Origin: Rhizobium phaseoli
Lineage (GTDB): Bacteria; Pseudomonadota; Alphaproteobacteria; Rhizobiales; Rhizobiaceae
Length of the DNA stretch: 64,000 nt
Direction: 5' to 3'
NCBI RefSeq assembly: GCF_003985125.1
Contig: NZ_ML133573.1
Coordinates: 186,001 to 250,000, forward strand
Made by a program: the position numbers and the translations under genes. Shown here one piece after another: positions 1 to 10,846 of the stretch. How positions within the stretch are numbered: the stretch's first letter is position 1; every line of letters begins with the position of its first letter. The notes below the pieces were generated by a model that searched no databases, had not been told where the DNA came from, and saw only the letters and a list, made by a program, of their open reading frames with translations.

Positions 1-717
1 GCCATCGACCAGTTCGGCTTCGAGAATGTAGCGCAGCGGCCCGCGTTCGGTCGCGTCGAAGGGCCAGCAGGTGGTCAGCACCAAGTGGCGGCCGTCGGAG
101 GCGGGGTCGATGCCGCTGGCATCCCAAGGAGCGATGCGGCCTTCACCGGCCTTGAAGGTCAGGACTTTGCCGTCGCGGCGGATGACTTCGATGGCGTCGC
201 CCGGTTTTATATATTGCAGCCAGCGAAAGTGAGTGTCGCGATGGGCGGCGATCACCGCGGTGCCTTCGTCGCCTGGCTGCGGCGTGTTGGCGAGCCAGGC
301 GGGGCCAAAGGCGAGAGCTTCGCCGGAAGCGCCGGAAAGCACGATTGCCTCCTTGCCGAGGCGCGGTGCGCGCACCTTGGCTTCCGTGGTGAAATCCGCC
401 CAAGGCCATGGTTTCGCCGCTTCGCCCCGCAGTTCGGCAGCGAAGGCGCGTTTCAGCAGGACCTGGGAAAGCTCTGCCTTCGCCTTCAGCAGGAAACCAT
501 CGCCGATCAGCGCCAGGCCGTAAAGCGCAAGGCCGGCAATCCCAATGGCGATTGCCTTTTCGATCGACGAAAGACGCCAGAGGAAGAAGCCCTTCTTCCG
601 GCGCGCCTTCGGTCTGTCGTGGGCTGTGGCCGCGGCCATGGCAAGTTCCAGGTAGGTCGGAAGCGGCTCGAATTCAGCCGCTTCCTCATTGCTGCCGGTG
701 GGGCGACTATAGGCCAT
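1..717 (-). CDS. Class GN (marine proteobacterial type) sortase, 3' end outside window
   Basis: Membrane-anchored transpeptidase that would cleave the LPXT-like signal of the neighbouring VIT/VWA protein. Visible from the start: about 239 residues, a hydrophobic anchor near residues 50-65, and the sortase triad. The triad is His159 in AAHRDTHF, Cys217 in LTTCWPFDA and Arg229 in LRY. The frame has no stop before base 1, so only the extreme C-terminus is missing. The ATG overlaps the stop of the upstream substrate gene by 11 bases, implying translational coupling. Proteobacteria that have this system usually carry one dedicated sortase and one substrate; that is family knowledge. Assignment to the GN class rests on the motif order and the substrate next door. 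Confidence 0.88.
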   Translation of the reverse strand, partial: MAYSRPTGSNEEAAEFEPLPTYLELAMAAATAHDRPKARRKKGFFLWRLSSIEKAIAIGIAGLALYGLALIGDGFLLKAKAELSQVLLKRAFAAELRGEAAKPWPWADFTTEAKVRAPRLGKEAIVLSGASGEALAFGPAWLANTPQPGDEGTAVIAAHRDTHFRWLQYIKPGDAIEVIRRDGKVLTFKAGEGRIAPWDASGIDPASDGRHLVLTTCWPFDATERGPLRYILEAELVDG

Positions 718-3091
718 TGCGCCTGCCTCCGGTGGTGAAGACGCCTTTGAGGCGCCGGCGCCAGACGGCCAGTCCGCTTGCCGCCGCCAGGGCCAAGAGC
801 AGCATGGTAAGCCCGCGCATGATCTGTTCGTCGGCGCGGGTTGCCGTCTGCGGCAGATTCACGGTCGAAGTCTTCTGCGCGATCATGGTGGCGGCCTTGG
901 CGGTCGGAGCGGCGGCCATCAGGCTCGCGATCTCGGGCGATGCGCCGCGCTCCTGGATGTCGGCGGCAGCCTGCTGCGGTCCGGCGCTCTCGGTCGGCGT
1001 GATCGAGCCACGGTCTTGCCCGCCGCCAAGCGGCGCAGCATTTTCGCCGAAAACCTTCCCGAAATCCCAACCGTCGGGCAGGTTAAGCGGCAGCTTCGCC
1101 GCGCCGAGCGGCTCGTTTTCCGGTCGCGACGGGGTGACGTCGACGGCGACGAGGCTGGTGACGCGGGAGACCAGGTGGTGGGCAAGCGCCACCGTTTCGA
1201 TATCCTTGTCGAGCGCGGCAGGATCCTGGCGTTGATAGGCGCGGGCTTCGAAATCATCGATCTTGCGCCGCGCCCAGAGCTTGGAGATGCCGTTGCCGTC
1301 GGCGGCGTGAGCGATATCCATCTCGACGCGCCAGGGCTGATCGCCCGTCTTGCCGACAATCTGCAGCTTGCCGGCGGGTTTGTCCCGCGGCAGCTCCGCG
1401 GTCAGCACGACGGGCTCGCCGCTATAAAGATCCGGCATCGGGTTCGGCGTGATGTCCTCGGCTTGCGTGCCTTCGAAGGTCGCGGCGATATCGGTCATGG
1501 CGGGATTCTGCAGCTTGGCGAATAGCTCGCCCATGCGGCTGGCCACCTGGTCGGTCGAGCCGATCGCGGTGAAAGTGCCGCGGCCGATCTCGGCAGCCTT
1601 GGTCATGAAATAAGTGTTCGGCGCCGAGCCGATGCCGACGGTGAAGACGCGGGCATCGCCGCGGTTTGCGCTGATTTCCTGGAAGAGCTGCTGCTCATTG
1701 CCGATCGCGCCGTCGGTCAGGAACACGACCTGGCGCAGCGCGCCGCTTGCCACTGGTCCCTGGTTGCGCAGCGCATCCTCAAGAGCGGGCAGCATTTCCG
1801 TGCCGCCGTCGGCGCTCAGGCCCCTGACGTAGGTGATGGCCTTTTCCCGGTTATCAGGCGAGGCGGCGACGAGGCCGTTGAAATAGTCGGTCATCGTGTC
1901 ATCGAAACGGATGACGTTGAAGCGGTCGTCCTTACTCAATCTGGAGATGGCGAGCGCCAGGCTCTGCCTTGCCTGCTCGATCGACTGGCCGGACATGGAG
2001 CCGGAATTGTCGATGACGAAGACCACCTCGCGTTTTGTCGGCGCTGCTGCCGCATCCGGCGCCGTCGGCGGGGTGACGAAAGCGAGCAGATAGGTCTTGC
2101 CATCTTTCACCTCGCGAAAGAGCCCGGCACTCGGCGTCTTTCCGAGAGCGGCCTTCCAGGTCAGCTCGAAATCCTTGTCGGCGGGAACGGCGCCCCCCTT
2201 CAGGCTGATCGTCCTCGCCTGGTCGCTGTCCTGTCGGATATCGACCGCATGGAAGGACGAATTGACGTCGCCGAGCGGAAAGCCGGCCTTGAGATTGACG
2301 GTCAGCGAGACCGGGTTGATTTTGGCATTCTCGTTCGGATCGAGCACCGAGGCTTCGATCTTCTCGCGATTCTCCACCGGATCGCGCGGCGTAGCGAAGC
2401 CGGCGCCGTTGTTGAACTCGACGGTCTGGACGATCGGGGCCGGATTGTAGCGCGGAGCGACGACCATCGGGAAGCGCAGCGAAAACTCGCCGCCCGACTG
2501 GTGGACGGTCTGCTGATATTCGATCTGTACGATGATCTCTTCGCCAGGCCCGATATTGGCGACCTGGCTGGTAAAAATGTTCGGCCGCTGCTGTTCGAGC
2601 AGCGCCGTCTTCTTGCCTTCGGCCTTGGCCTGCTCATAGATCTCACGGGCTTCCTGGCGCGGCTTGATTTGGCCTTCGATGAAGCGTTCGCCGATCTGCA
2701 TCTTCAGCGCGTCGACCGCGGAATTCTCCGGCAGCGGGAAGACATAGGTACCCTCGACCCAGCCCTGGCTCGGGTTCTGGAAGCGCTGTGTCACCTTCAC
2801 CCTGGCGATCGGGCCGGAGACATCGATGGTGACGTCGGTCTTCAGCCGCGGCGCCTCGACATAAAAGCCGGGCTCCTTCGACGGGAAGAGCAGCGAGCCG
2901 CTGTTGACGTCGTTCGGCCGGACAAGCGCGGCAAGCTGGCCGGCTGCCTGCTGCGCCTCGGCGCGCGCGGCGGAGGCAAGTCCCAGCATCGCGGCGAGGC
3001 AGGCGACAAAAGCAGTGGCAGCGACGAGAAATGAAATGGAAATCCGGCGCATGCGCATGCGCCCGATGGCGAGCTCATCTTCCAGAAACAT
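707..3091 (-). CDS. Sortase target protein with VIT and VWA domains
   Basis: Predicted exported, sortase-anchored protein of about 794 residues. A hydrophobic signal/anchor lies near residues 17-40. An inter-alpha-trypsin (VIT) domain follows at about 60-190. A von Willebrand A domain carries the MIDAS motif DNSGSMS near residue 365. The C-terminus has the tripartite sorting signal: LPQTA near residue 746, a hydrophobic helix, then WRRRLKG. I chose the ATG at 3091 because GAGGG precedes it at good spacing; an upstream ATG at 3127 is possible. The sortase gene follows with overlapping ends. This matches the proteobacterial sortase-substrate family by architecture. Its ligand and cellular role are unknown. 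Confidence 0.88.
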   Translation of the reverse strand: MFLEDELAIGRMRMRRISISFLVAATAFVACLAAMLGLASAARAEAQQAAGQLAALVRPNDVNSGSLLFPSKEPGFYVEAPRLKTDVTIDVSGPIARVKVTQRFQNPSQGWVEGTYVFPLPENSAVDALKMQIGERFIEGQIKPRQEAREIYEQAKAEGKKTALLEQQRPNIFTSQVANIGPGEEIIVQIEYQQTVHQSGGEFSLRFPMVVAPRYNPAPIVQTVEFNNGAGFATPRDPVENREKIEASVLDPNENAKINPVSLTVNLKAGFPLGDVNSSFHAVDIRQDSDQARTISLKGGAVPADKDFELTWKAALGKTPSAGLFREVKDGKTYLLAFVTPPTAPDAAAAPTKREVVFVIDNSGSMSGQSIEQARQSLALAISRLSKDDRFNVIRFDDTMTDYFNGLVAASPDNREKAITYVRGLSADGGTEMLPALEDALRNQGPVASGALRQVVFLTDGAIGNEQQLFQEISANRGDARVFTVGIGSAPNTYFMTKAAEIGRGTFTAIGSTDQVASRMGELFAKLQNPAMTDIAATFEGTQAEDITPNPMPDLYSGEPVVLTAELPRDKPAGKLQIVGKTGDQPWRVEMDIAHAADGNGISKLWARRKIDDFEARAYQRQDPAALDKDIETVALAHHLVSRVTSLVAVDVTPSRPENEPLGAAKLPLNLPDGWDFGKVFGENAAPLGGGQDRGSITPTESAGPQQAAADIQERGASPEIASLMAAAPTAKAATMIAQKTSTVNLPQTATRADEQIMRGLTMLLLALAAASGLAVWRRRLKGVFTTGGRRNGL

Positions 3092-3347
3092 TGGCGTACC
3101 CTCAATAACCAATTTTGGATAAGGCAATGATGCGGCTTCGATCTCGGCGCGCTCGCGACCGAATTGCGGCGGCGTGCGGCATTTGTTGCGGCTTATTCGT
3201 GGCGATGACGAAATCCGCGGATCTGTCTGATTTCAAAAGACATAGGGTGACGAAAAACGCGATCGTCGCCACCGCGAAAGTGTCGGCCGAGTCGCAGGTT
3301 GAAGGCGAATGCGAGGCCGAACCGTCGAGCCCGGTCGGTCGGGGTTC

Positions 3348-5021
3348 TTATCGACGGGTCATCCTGTAGACCAGCAAATTATCCGTATCCACCAGCTTGG
3401 TTGCGGTCCTGTCCAGATAATCAATGACCCCGTGATGATGCTGGACGAACAGCCGGTCGTCGTCGTCGGTGGCGTTCTTGGCGACGCCAAACAGATCCGC
3501 GCCCTGCGCACGCAGTTCCTCGAGCTGCGCGATCGCGGTCGCGTCATCCGCGACGAATTTTGCCCATTCGCCATCGCCCCCGCCAGGCGGGAACACCCAG
3601 CCGCGCGCCCTGCTGTAATAGACTGCGACGGGATCGCCGACATCGGGTGCGACGGCGACGACCAGGTCGCCCGGTTGCGCCAAGCGCGCCAGCTCGTCGC
3701 CGAGCAGCTTTCCGTTCATGGCGATCGGCTTCTTCATCATCCTGACGAGGGGGAGCGTCGACCAGGCAAGCGCGACGGCGACGATGCAGATCAAGCGAAG
3801 CACGACCGCTGTCGTTGGAATGATTCTCGATGCAAGCGTTGCCAGAAGAAGTGCGCCGCGGCCGCAGAATATCGCGACCGGCACATGGAAGATGTGGAAG
3901 TTCCATACATTGCTGGTGATCTCGCCGGCTGCCGCCAGAAAAAGGATCACGGCCGCCGCCAGCCACACATAGGGAGTGACCCAAAGGGTGCGCTGCTGGG
4001 GGGCCTCCGGGGGGCTGGGCGGCATCCACAAGCCGATGGCGAACAGCGCCATGAACGGGTAGCCGTAGAACCAATAGACCGAGGTGTTCCATACGGATTT
4101 GAAGTAGAACCTGTTCTTGACATATGTCCAGAAGCCATGGTCCCAGATATAGCCGCCGCTGCCGGCGATATGAAACGGTGGATAGCTGCGGCCGAGATAA
4201 ATTGCCCAGCTGAAATAAGCGCCGAGGATGGCCAGGCTCAAAAGCCCCGCCACGAAAACCCAGGCCGCCTGCTTTCTCTTCTTCTCTACGATCCAGCAGA
4301 CCATCAGGTAGAAGATGACGGCGCCGGCAGCGATGCCCGGCGGCTTTGACAGCGCGCCGAGCGAGAAGCTGGCCGTGGCAAGCGGCAGGAGCCAGTTGCT
4401 ACCCCCGGCCCAGAATTTGACGAACAGCCAGACACCAAGCGTGACCAAGGCCAGCATCGCGGGATCAGGAAGGAACGAGCTGTCGATCATGATCGTTGCC
4501 GGCATCAGCGCGTAGGCCAGCGCCGCCGCATGGGCATGCCTCTCACCCCAGCACAGCGCCGTCAGCCTGTGCAGCGAGAACACCGTCACCAGTCCGAAGA
4601 GGGCTGCAACCACGCGGCCGAACCAGTCGTGCCAGCCGAAGAGCTGATAGAGCAGGGCGGTGATATAGCTGACGATCTGGAACTCGCGGCCCTGATAGCT
4701 TGGTCCGGGCCCGGTCCAGCTGACCTCCGGAAAGAAGATGTTCCAGCTGCGCTCTCGGAAATTGTCGGCCATCATAGCCGTGCTTATTTCGCGCCAGCTG
4801 AAACCGTCGACCAGCGGCAAGGTGATCTTGTGGAACCTGAAGACGACCGCGATAAGCAGAATTCCAAGCAGGATCGCCGTGTCGAGGTTGAGGTAGCTGC
4901 GAGCAGCCGTTTCCCGGTCGATCGTCTCCTGCGGGTCCCGCCGACTTTCGGACCGATTCAATTCCAGCTCGTCCGGCGCGAGACGCAGTGGCGTGGAGGG
5001 CTTGCGGGGCGGCTTTGTCAT
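3348..5021 (-). CDS. GT39-like membrane glycosyltransferase (ArnT/PMT family)
   Basis: 557-residue polytopic protein with many hydrophobic segments beginning near residue 45, resembling dolichyl-phosphate-mannose:protein mannosyltransferase/ArnT-like enzymes. These move a sugar from a polyprenyl-phosphate donor to an outer-envelope acceptor. The first periplasmic loop after the first helix, where the catalytic acidic residue usually lies, contains a WREIS stretch. The C-terminal part is a soluble region. No strong ribosome binding site precedes the ATG. It stands alone between the sortase substrate gene and aatA and points away from aatA. Donor and acceptor cannot be read from the sequence. 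Confidence 0.7.
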   Translation of the reverse strand: MTKPPRKPSTPLRLAPDELELNRSESRRDPQETIDRETAARSYLNLDTAILLGILLIAVVFRFHKITLPLVDGFSWREISTAMMADNFRERSWNIFFPEVSWTGPGPSYQGREFQIVSYITALLYQLFGWHDWFGRVVAALFGLVTVFSLHRLTALCWGERHAHAAALAYALMPATIMIDSSFLPDPAMLALVTLGVWLFVKFWAGGSNWLLPLATASFSLGALSKPPGIAAGAVIFYLMVCWIVEKKRKQAAWVFVAGLLSLAILGAYFSWAIYLGRSYPPFHIAGSGGYIWDHGFWTYVKNRFYFKSVWNTSVYWFYGYPFMALFAIGLWMPPSPPEAPQQRTLWVTPYVWLAAAVILFLAAAGEITSNVWNFHIFHVPVAIFCGRGALLLATLASRIIPTTAVVLRLICIVAVALAWSTLPLVRMMKKPIAMNGKLLGDELARLAQPGDLVVAVAPDVGDPVAVYYSRARGWVFPPGGGDGEWAKFVADDATAIAQLEELRAQGADLFGVAKNATDDDDRLFVQHHHGVIDYLDRTATKLVDTDNLLVYRMTRR

Positions 5022-5203
5022 GCCGGCAGTTCATCAGCAGCGGCTTAAAAAGCAACTCATCCAAATTGAGTATTGAGTCAAATTCCTCGTGCATCAATGG
5101 CAAGAGCCCCGTCTCGCCTGTATGGCGAAAGGATCAATAAGAATCATTGCCCCCATCACGCCTTTGCGCTTGAAATGCCGTCATACATTGGACATAGAGC
5201 TAA

Positions 5204-6460
<1,257 letters not shown>

Positions 6461-6483
6461 GCCGGTTGCGATGGCATTGATCG

Positions 6484-6513
6484 AAAGCCCACCGGCGACG
6501 GCGGGCTTTTTTG
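6484..6513 (+). terminator. Rho-independent terminator of aatA
   Basis: Stem AAAGCCC pairs with GGGCTTT around an inner CCG-GCGA-CGG hairpin, with one A-C mismatch. A run of six T residues follows. It begins 23 bases after the aatA stop codon. Confidence 0.85.
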
Positions 6514-6721
6514 TTTGCGCGTTGGCGATGCAGCTGTAGGCTCACATCCTGATTCAAGAGTTTGCGGCATCGATTCCGCTTTGCCTCGCAAGTCGTTGAA
6601 ATCCGATTCAAATCGTGACGGGGAGCGCCGGCTGCGCCGGTCATCTCAGGTTGCGGGCGGCCGCCAAACCAACTAGATATCCCGGCATCAAGTTCAAGCT
6701 GCCGCTTTCGGAGACCGGATT

Positions 6722-7627
6722 TTGCAACAGAGTGCCGTCATCGTCTGTTCTGACGTTAACATGCTGCCGGCTGCCTGCTGCACCCTGCTTTCCGTCAAGC
6801 GCAATCTGGTCGCGGCCGGCGTAGAGTTCCTGCTTCTCGGCATCGACCTGAAGCCGAACGACGTCGCTAAGGTCGAAAATTTCGCGCGCCTGCATGGCAT
6901 GACGATCAAGGTACTGCCTTATGCGACGCCGGATACGGCGCGCCAGGCGCGCGGCCGTTGGTCGGCGGCCACGTTGGCGCGGCTCTATATGGATCTGCAA
7001 ATTCCCGAGAATATCGAGCGCCTGCTTTACCTCGACGCCGACGTGCTTGCGGTGGCGTCCGTCGACGAGCTCTTTGCGCGGGACTTCCAGGGCAAGGCGC
7101 TTGCCGCGGTCGATGACTATGTCATGGCCTTCCCGGAGAAAGCCGGCGCGCGGCAGCGCAAGATCGGCATGAGCGAGGGCGGGCGCTACTTCAACGCCGG
7201 CGTATTGTTATTCGACTGGTCGGTCTGCCGGGCGAAGGGGCTTTTTGCCAGGACCCGGGAAATCTTCGAGGATCGCTCGCATCTGTTTGAGAACAACGAC
7301 CAGGATGCGCTGAACGTGACATTCGACGGCGACTGGCTGGTGCTCGATCCGCGCTGGAATACGCAAACGGGATTGCTGCCCTTCATCGCCCGGCCGGCGA
7401 TCCTTCATTTCACCGGCCGCAAGAAACCGTGGCAGGCGACCGTTCCCTGGGTGCACCGGCGGATGGCCGAGCGTTATGCCGAGGATCTCCGCGACACGTC
7501 GTGGGCCTCCTTCTGCAGGCAGCCGTCGGCGGCGGGCCGAGTTGCCGGTTTCATCTCGCATGTGGGAAAGCAGATCGGCGGGCTGACGCGGCTTGCGCGG
7601 ATGCGCGCCTATTTCAGCAACAGCTAG
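6722..7627 (+). CDS. Family 8 glycosyltransferase
   Basis: 301 residues. It carries the GT8 marks: an N-terminal nucleotide-sugar region (VIVCSDVNML), the DxD metal motif in LLYLDADVL near residue 106, and GGRYFNAGVLLFD. Also typical is ILHFTGRKKPW near the C-terminus, where the His helps bind metal. It likely adds a hexose from a UDP-sugar to a surface glycan. The start is a TTG; GGAG lies about ten bases upstream and no better ATG precedes the conserved core. The next gene follows after 45 bases, so the two are probably co-transcribed. The acceptor is unknown. Confidence 0.8.
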   Translation: MQQSAVIVCSDVNMLPAACCTLLSVKRNLVAAGVEFLLLGIDLKPNDVAKVENFARLHGMTIKVLPYATPDTARQARGRWSAATLARLYMDLQIPENIERLLYLDADVLAVASVDELFARDFQGKALAAVDDYVMAFPEKAGARQRKIGMSEGGRYFNAGVLLFDWSVCRAKGLFARTREIFEDRSHLFENNDQDALNVTFDGDWLVLDPRWNTQTGLLPFIARPAILHFTGRKKPWQATVPWVHRRMAERYAEDLRDTSWASFCRQPSAAGRVAGFISHVGKQIGGLTRLARMRAYFSNS

Positions 7628-7672
7628 TGACGCGCCCCGAGCGCATCGTCCTTGGAAAGTGCATGTGAGCCG

Positions 7673-8539
7673 ATGGAATCAATTCCGAGCGATACCACTA
7701 CGGCCGCCGAAGATGGCGGATTGAATCTGTTGACACCGGAAGCGTGGACGGCGCTGCTGTCGCGCTATTCCCACATCGTGCTTGTGGCGAATAGCGAAGC
7801 GGTCGATTTCGAACGGCTGCGAAGCGAACTGCCGGAGACGGCGCTCTACGTCTTCTTCAACAATGTCTACAAGGTGCTCGACGAGCCCTTCGCCGGACAT
7901 GCGGTGCTGGTTGCCCGCAGCGGCGTGATGGGCGCCAATATCGTCCACCGGCGCGAGGTGGGCGATGTTCTGCGCTTCTTTGCCGGCGATGACTTCCGGG
8001 GTGTCATCAATCTTCGCGTCTCCCCGGAGGAAAACTTCAGCGAAGAAAGCCGCTTCAACGGCGCCAAGGCCCGCCACCTCGATCTGACGCAAATGCTTGG
8101 CGATCTCTACCCGACGGGCAAAATCGCCACCAGCGGCTTTGCGATGGCGCTCTGGCTCGCCGAGCTGCAACTGCCGGGCAAGATCCTGCTTGCCGGCTTT
8201 TCGGCCAAGAGAAGCGAGAAATGGAAGGTCTTCGACGTGCATGATTGGACGTTCGAGCAGATCTTCCTGCGTCTCTTTGCCAGAATGGGCTCGATCTCGA
8301 TGATGGGCGGCGTCGATGCCAGCCCCTATTCGGCGCTGGCCAAAAGATTTCCTGACGTCCCGCCGATCGAGATCGCGATGACGGCGGCCGAAGTCTTGTC
8401 CGAGCGGCTCCACAATGCCAACGGCCAGATCGACAGGCTGATGTCGGTCACCAAATCCATTCGCGCCATCGAAAATTTCTTCCGGCGCTTCAAGCCGAAA
8501 ACCCGTAAAGAGCGCTTCCTCGAAAAGTCGAAGGGGTGA
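7673..8539 (+). CDS. Unrecognised protein, possibly a glycosyltransferase
   Basis: About 288 residues, soluble. I do not recognise the family firmly. A segment (ILLAGFSAKRSEKW followed by FDVHDW) and an earlier FFNNVYKVLD recall the layout of sialyltransferase-like GT42 enzymes, which have a conserved GFD/H region. The C-terminus is rich in Lys and Arg. It lies directly downstream of the GT8 gene, supporting a shared role in surface-glycan synthesis. The ATG at 7673 has GTGAG just upstream; a TTG at 7652 preceded by weaker signals would add seven residues. The glycosyltransferase suggestion is an inference from motif layout and context. Confidence 0.55.
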   Translation: MESIPSDTTTAAEDGGLNLLTPEAWTALLSRYSHIVLVANSEAVDFERLRSELPETALYVFFNNVYKVLDEPFAGHAVLVARSGVMGANIVHRREVGDVLRFFAGDDFRGVINLRVSPEENFSEESRFNGAKARHLDLTQMLGDLYPTGKIATSGFAMALWLAELQLPGKILLAGFSAKRSEKWKVFDVHDWTFEQIFLRLFARMGSISMMGGVDASPYSALAKRFPDVPPIEIAMTAAEVLSERLHNANGQIDRLMSVTKSIRAIENFFRRFKPKTRKERFLEKSKG

Positions 8540-8548
8540 GCTGCTTCT

Positions 8549-9646
8549 TCAAAGCCCCAGCGCCGTCAGCATGACGAAGGTGGAAAACAGGATGAAATGC
8601 GTCATGCCCTCGATGGCGTTGGTCTCGCCGTCGTTGAGATTGATTGCCGCGGCAATCAGCGTGATCGTGACCATCACCGTCTGCACCGGGGTCATCGCCA
8701 TGATGAAGGGCTGGCCGGTGTAGAGCGCGATGGCCTCCATGACGGGCACCGTCAGGATCACCGTCGAGAGCGAGGCGCCCATGGCGATGTTGACCGTCGC
8801 CTGCATGCGGTTCTTCAATGCCGCCCTCAAGGCGGTCAGGATCTCGGGCGCGGCCGAAATCGCCGCGACGACGACGGCGGTCACGGCGATCGGGGCGCCG
8901 CTATCGCGCAGGCCCTCAGCCATAAACGCCGACATGAACTCCGCCAGCAGGCCGATGATGACGACGCCCGCAAGGATGGTCACGATCGAGACCGCGGTCG
9001 ACGCCTCAATGTCGTGTTCGCGGTGACTTTCCTTCTTCCGCTCGGAGCGCGGATAGCTGTAACTGAAGAAATAGCTGTGCTGGCCGACCTGCATGCGCAG
9101 GAAGAGGCCGTAAAGCGCAATCATCGCGACGATGGTGAAGGCGGAATAATAGTGCCACTTATCTCTCGGCACGAATTCCGGCACGATCATCGAAATGCCC
9201 ATGGCGGTGAGGATCATCACGCCGTAGGTCTTGCCCGAATTGTCATTATAGGGCTGCTCGCCGTGCTTGAGGCCGCCGAGCAGAGCGGCGAGACCGAGAA
9301 TGCCGTTGATGTCGAGCATCAAGGCCGAATAGATCGTATCTCGCACCAGCGTCGGAGAACTCTCGCCCGTCATCATGATGGCGAGGATGATCACTTCGAC
9401 GGCGAGGGCCGAAAGCGTGAGGATCATCGTGCCATAGGGATCGCCGACCTTGATAGCGAGCAGTTCGGCATGATGGGCGACGCGGATCGAGGCAAGCACG
9501 ATGGTGCCGACCAGGGCTGCGGCGGCGAGCAGCGCGACACCGCGTCCCATTTCGATCACTGCGTGTTCCAGGAGATAGGCGATCATCGCAGCGGCAAGCG
9601 CCGCGATCAGGTACTTTTCGTTTTTAAAGCGTGAAGCGATGCCCAA
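8549..9646 (-). CDS. chaA: Calcium/proton antiporter, ChaA-like
   Basis: 365 residues with about eleven hydrophobic segments, arranged as two cation/Ca2+ exchanger halves. The first half carries HHAELLAIKVGDPYG and the acidic AVEVIILAIMM helix. The second carries AAPEILTALRAALKN, which matches the alpha-repeat acidic motifs of the CaCA family. It would export Ca2+ (or Na+) against protons at the inner membrane. The start is TTG with GGGAG about ten bases upstream. It is convergent with the preceding unknown gene, ten bases apart, and stands alone. Confidence 0.85.
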   Translation of the reverse strand: MGIASRFKNEKYLIAALAAAMIAYLLEHAVIEMGRGVALLAAAALVGTIVLASIRVAHHAELLAIKVGDPYGTMILTLSALAVEVIILAIMMTGESSPTLVRDTIYSALMLDINGILGLAALLGGLKHGEQPYNDNSGKTYGVMILTAMGISMIVPEFVPRDKWHYYSAFTIVAMIALYGLFLRMQVGQHSYFFSYSYPRSERKKESHREHDIEASTAVSIVTILAGVVIIGLLAEFMSAFMAEGLRDSGAPIAVTAVVVAAISAAPEILTALRAALKNRMQATVNIAMGASLSTVILTVPVMEAIALYTGQPFIMAMTPVQTVMVTITLIAAAINLNDGETNAIEGMTHFILFSTFVMLTALGL

Positions 9647-9877
9647 ATCCCGGCTCCCGTTCCGATCTATGCCTCTTAACTAAGTCACTGATTCCGGATG
9701 GGTAGCACGCCACGGCACTCTGCTATTTGCAGTCTTCGGCGTTTAATGGAATACTGAACGCCATCGGGGCCGGAAAGCAGATCGCGGCGTCCTCGTATTC
9801 TCGTCAAGCGGCCGCGATGATCCGGATCCTGTCCGGAAGCGTGCGAATGCGCAACAGAAAGATGAGGAGACGGATGC

Positions 9878-10159
9878 ATGATCAAGGTGGTCTACGAAGT
9901 CGTGCCGCATGACGGCGGCTGGGCCTACAGACTGGGTGGCGTCTATTCCGAAGCGTTTCCGAGCCATGCCGAGGCACTCGAAGCTGCGCGTATCGTCGCG
10001 GCCGAACAGCAGGTCGGCGGCGATTCCGCCGAGATCAGCTGGCAGGACGAAAACGGCAAGTGGCATGAGGAATACGCCGAGGGCGGAGACCGGCCGGAAA
10101 CGGAAGTGGTAGACGGCCTGTGGCAGGATCGCGCAGCCGGGGCCCCGCATGGCGCGTGA
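9878..10159 (+). CDS. DUF2188-like small protein
   Basis: 93 residues. It opens with a beta-rich core (YEVVPHDGGWAYRLGG, then FPSHAEALEAARIVAAEQ) that matches the small DUF2188 fold, followed by an acidic tail. GAGGAG lies well placed upstream of the ATG. It is convergent with the grpB-like gene, two bases apart. No function is known for the family. Confidence 0.75.
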   Translation: MIKVVYEVVPHDGGWAYRLGGVYSEAFPSHAEALEAARIVAAEQQVGGDSAEISWQDENGKWHEEYAEGGDRPETEVVDGLWQDRAAGAPHGA

Positions 10160-10161
10160 CG

Positions 10162-10677
10162 CTAAGCATTGCCCTCCAATGCCCGCGCAACGATCGTATC
10201 GACAAATTCACGCTTCTGCGCGGTATAGCGATCGCCGTCCGTCCTGAACTCGGCTGCCAGTTTGCGTTTGAGCGCGGCATACTCGCTCGCCGACTCCGGA
10301 TGCGCGATGAGATAATCCCGGAAAGCCAGCCTGTTTCGATGTGTGCCGTTGCCGGCCGGGCAAAGGTAGACCCGCTCCGCTGGTACCGAACCTCTCGATA
10401 AAAATGCCCAGACCTCGTCGTCATAGCGATTGCCGCGCGGTTCATAGCCTTCCGCCAGAAGCACCGCGGTGGCATCTGCGATATGCTCGAGGCCGGGAAG
10501 GACGATGTCGATATCGATGAGAGGCTTGGCGATCATGCCCGGTATCGATGTGCTGCCGATATGATCGATGAAGAGCGCCTGCGGCAGCCAGGTGAACAAC
10601 CGGCTGCGGATGCGCTGGAAATGCGCCGGCCATTGCGGATCGTAAGGCACCAGTTCAACCCGACTGTGAGGTGTCAT
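10162..10677 (-). CDS. GrpB family protein (UPF0157, nucleotidyltransferase fold)
   Basis: 171 residues, normal for GrpB. It opens with VELVPYDPQWPAHFQRI and carries the nucleotidyltransferase-like core IDHIGSTSIPGMIAKPLIDIDIV. The G-S pair and the D-x-D there match the metal/nucleotide site of that superfamily. A C-terminal FRDYLIAHPESASEYAALK helix region is also typical. The substrate is unknown. It is likely monocistronic, reading toward the DUF2188 gene. Confidence 0.88.
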   Translation of the reverse strand: MTPHSRVELVPYDPQWPAHFQRIRSRLFTWLPQALFIDHIGSTSIPGMIAKPLIDIDIVLPGLEHIADATAVLLAEGYEPRGNRYDDEVWAFLSRGSVPAERVYLCPAGNGTHRNRLAFRDYLIAHPESASEYAALKRKLAAEFRTDGDRYTAQKREFVDTIVARALEGNA

Positions 10678-10846
10678 TCTTATCCTGTGAGAGCAATTTC
10701 AGCAAAATGGTGATGTGGTTCGTGTCAGGAACCGCCTGAAAAACAATGGTATAAAGTGATACGCATCCGGTAGAGACGGACTGCCGGACCCCTTGAATTG
10801 TGCATGATTCTTTTCGGAAATCGATTCCGATTTTGTGACTATCCGC

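Noticed and set aside
85..738. 217-codon plus-strand frame at the left edge
   Set aside because: It is antisense to the sortase gene, whose triad and start are clear on the minus strand.
3309..4349. 346-codon plus-strand frame over the GT39-like gene
   Set aside because: Low-complexity, charge-rich translation antisense to a membrane protein; a shadow of the GC-rich third-position bias.
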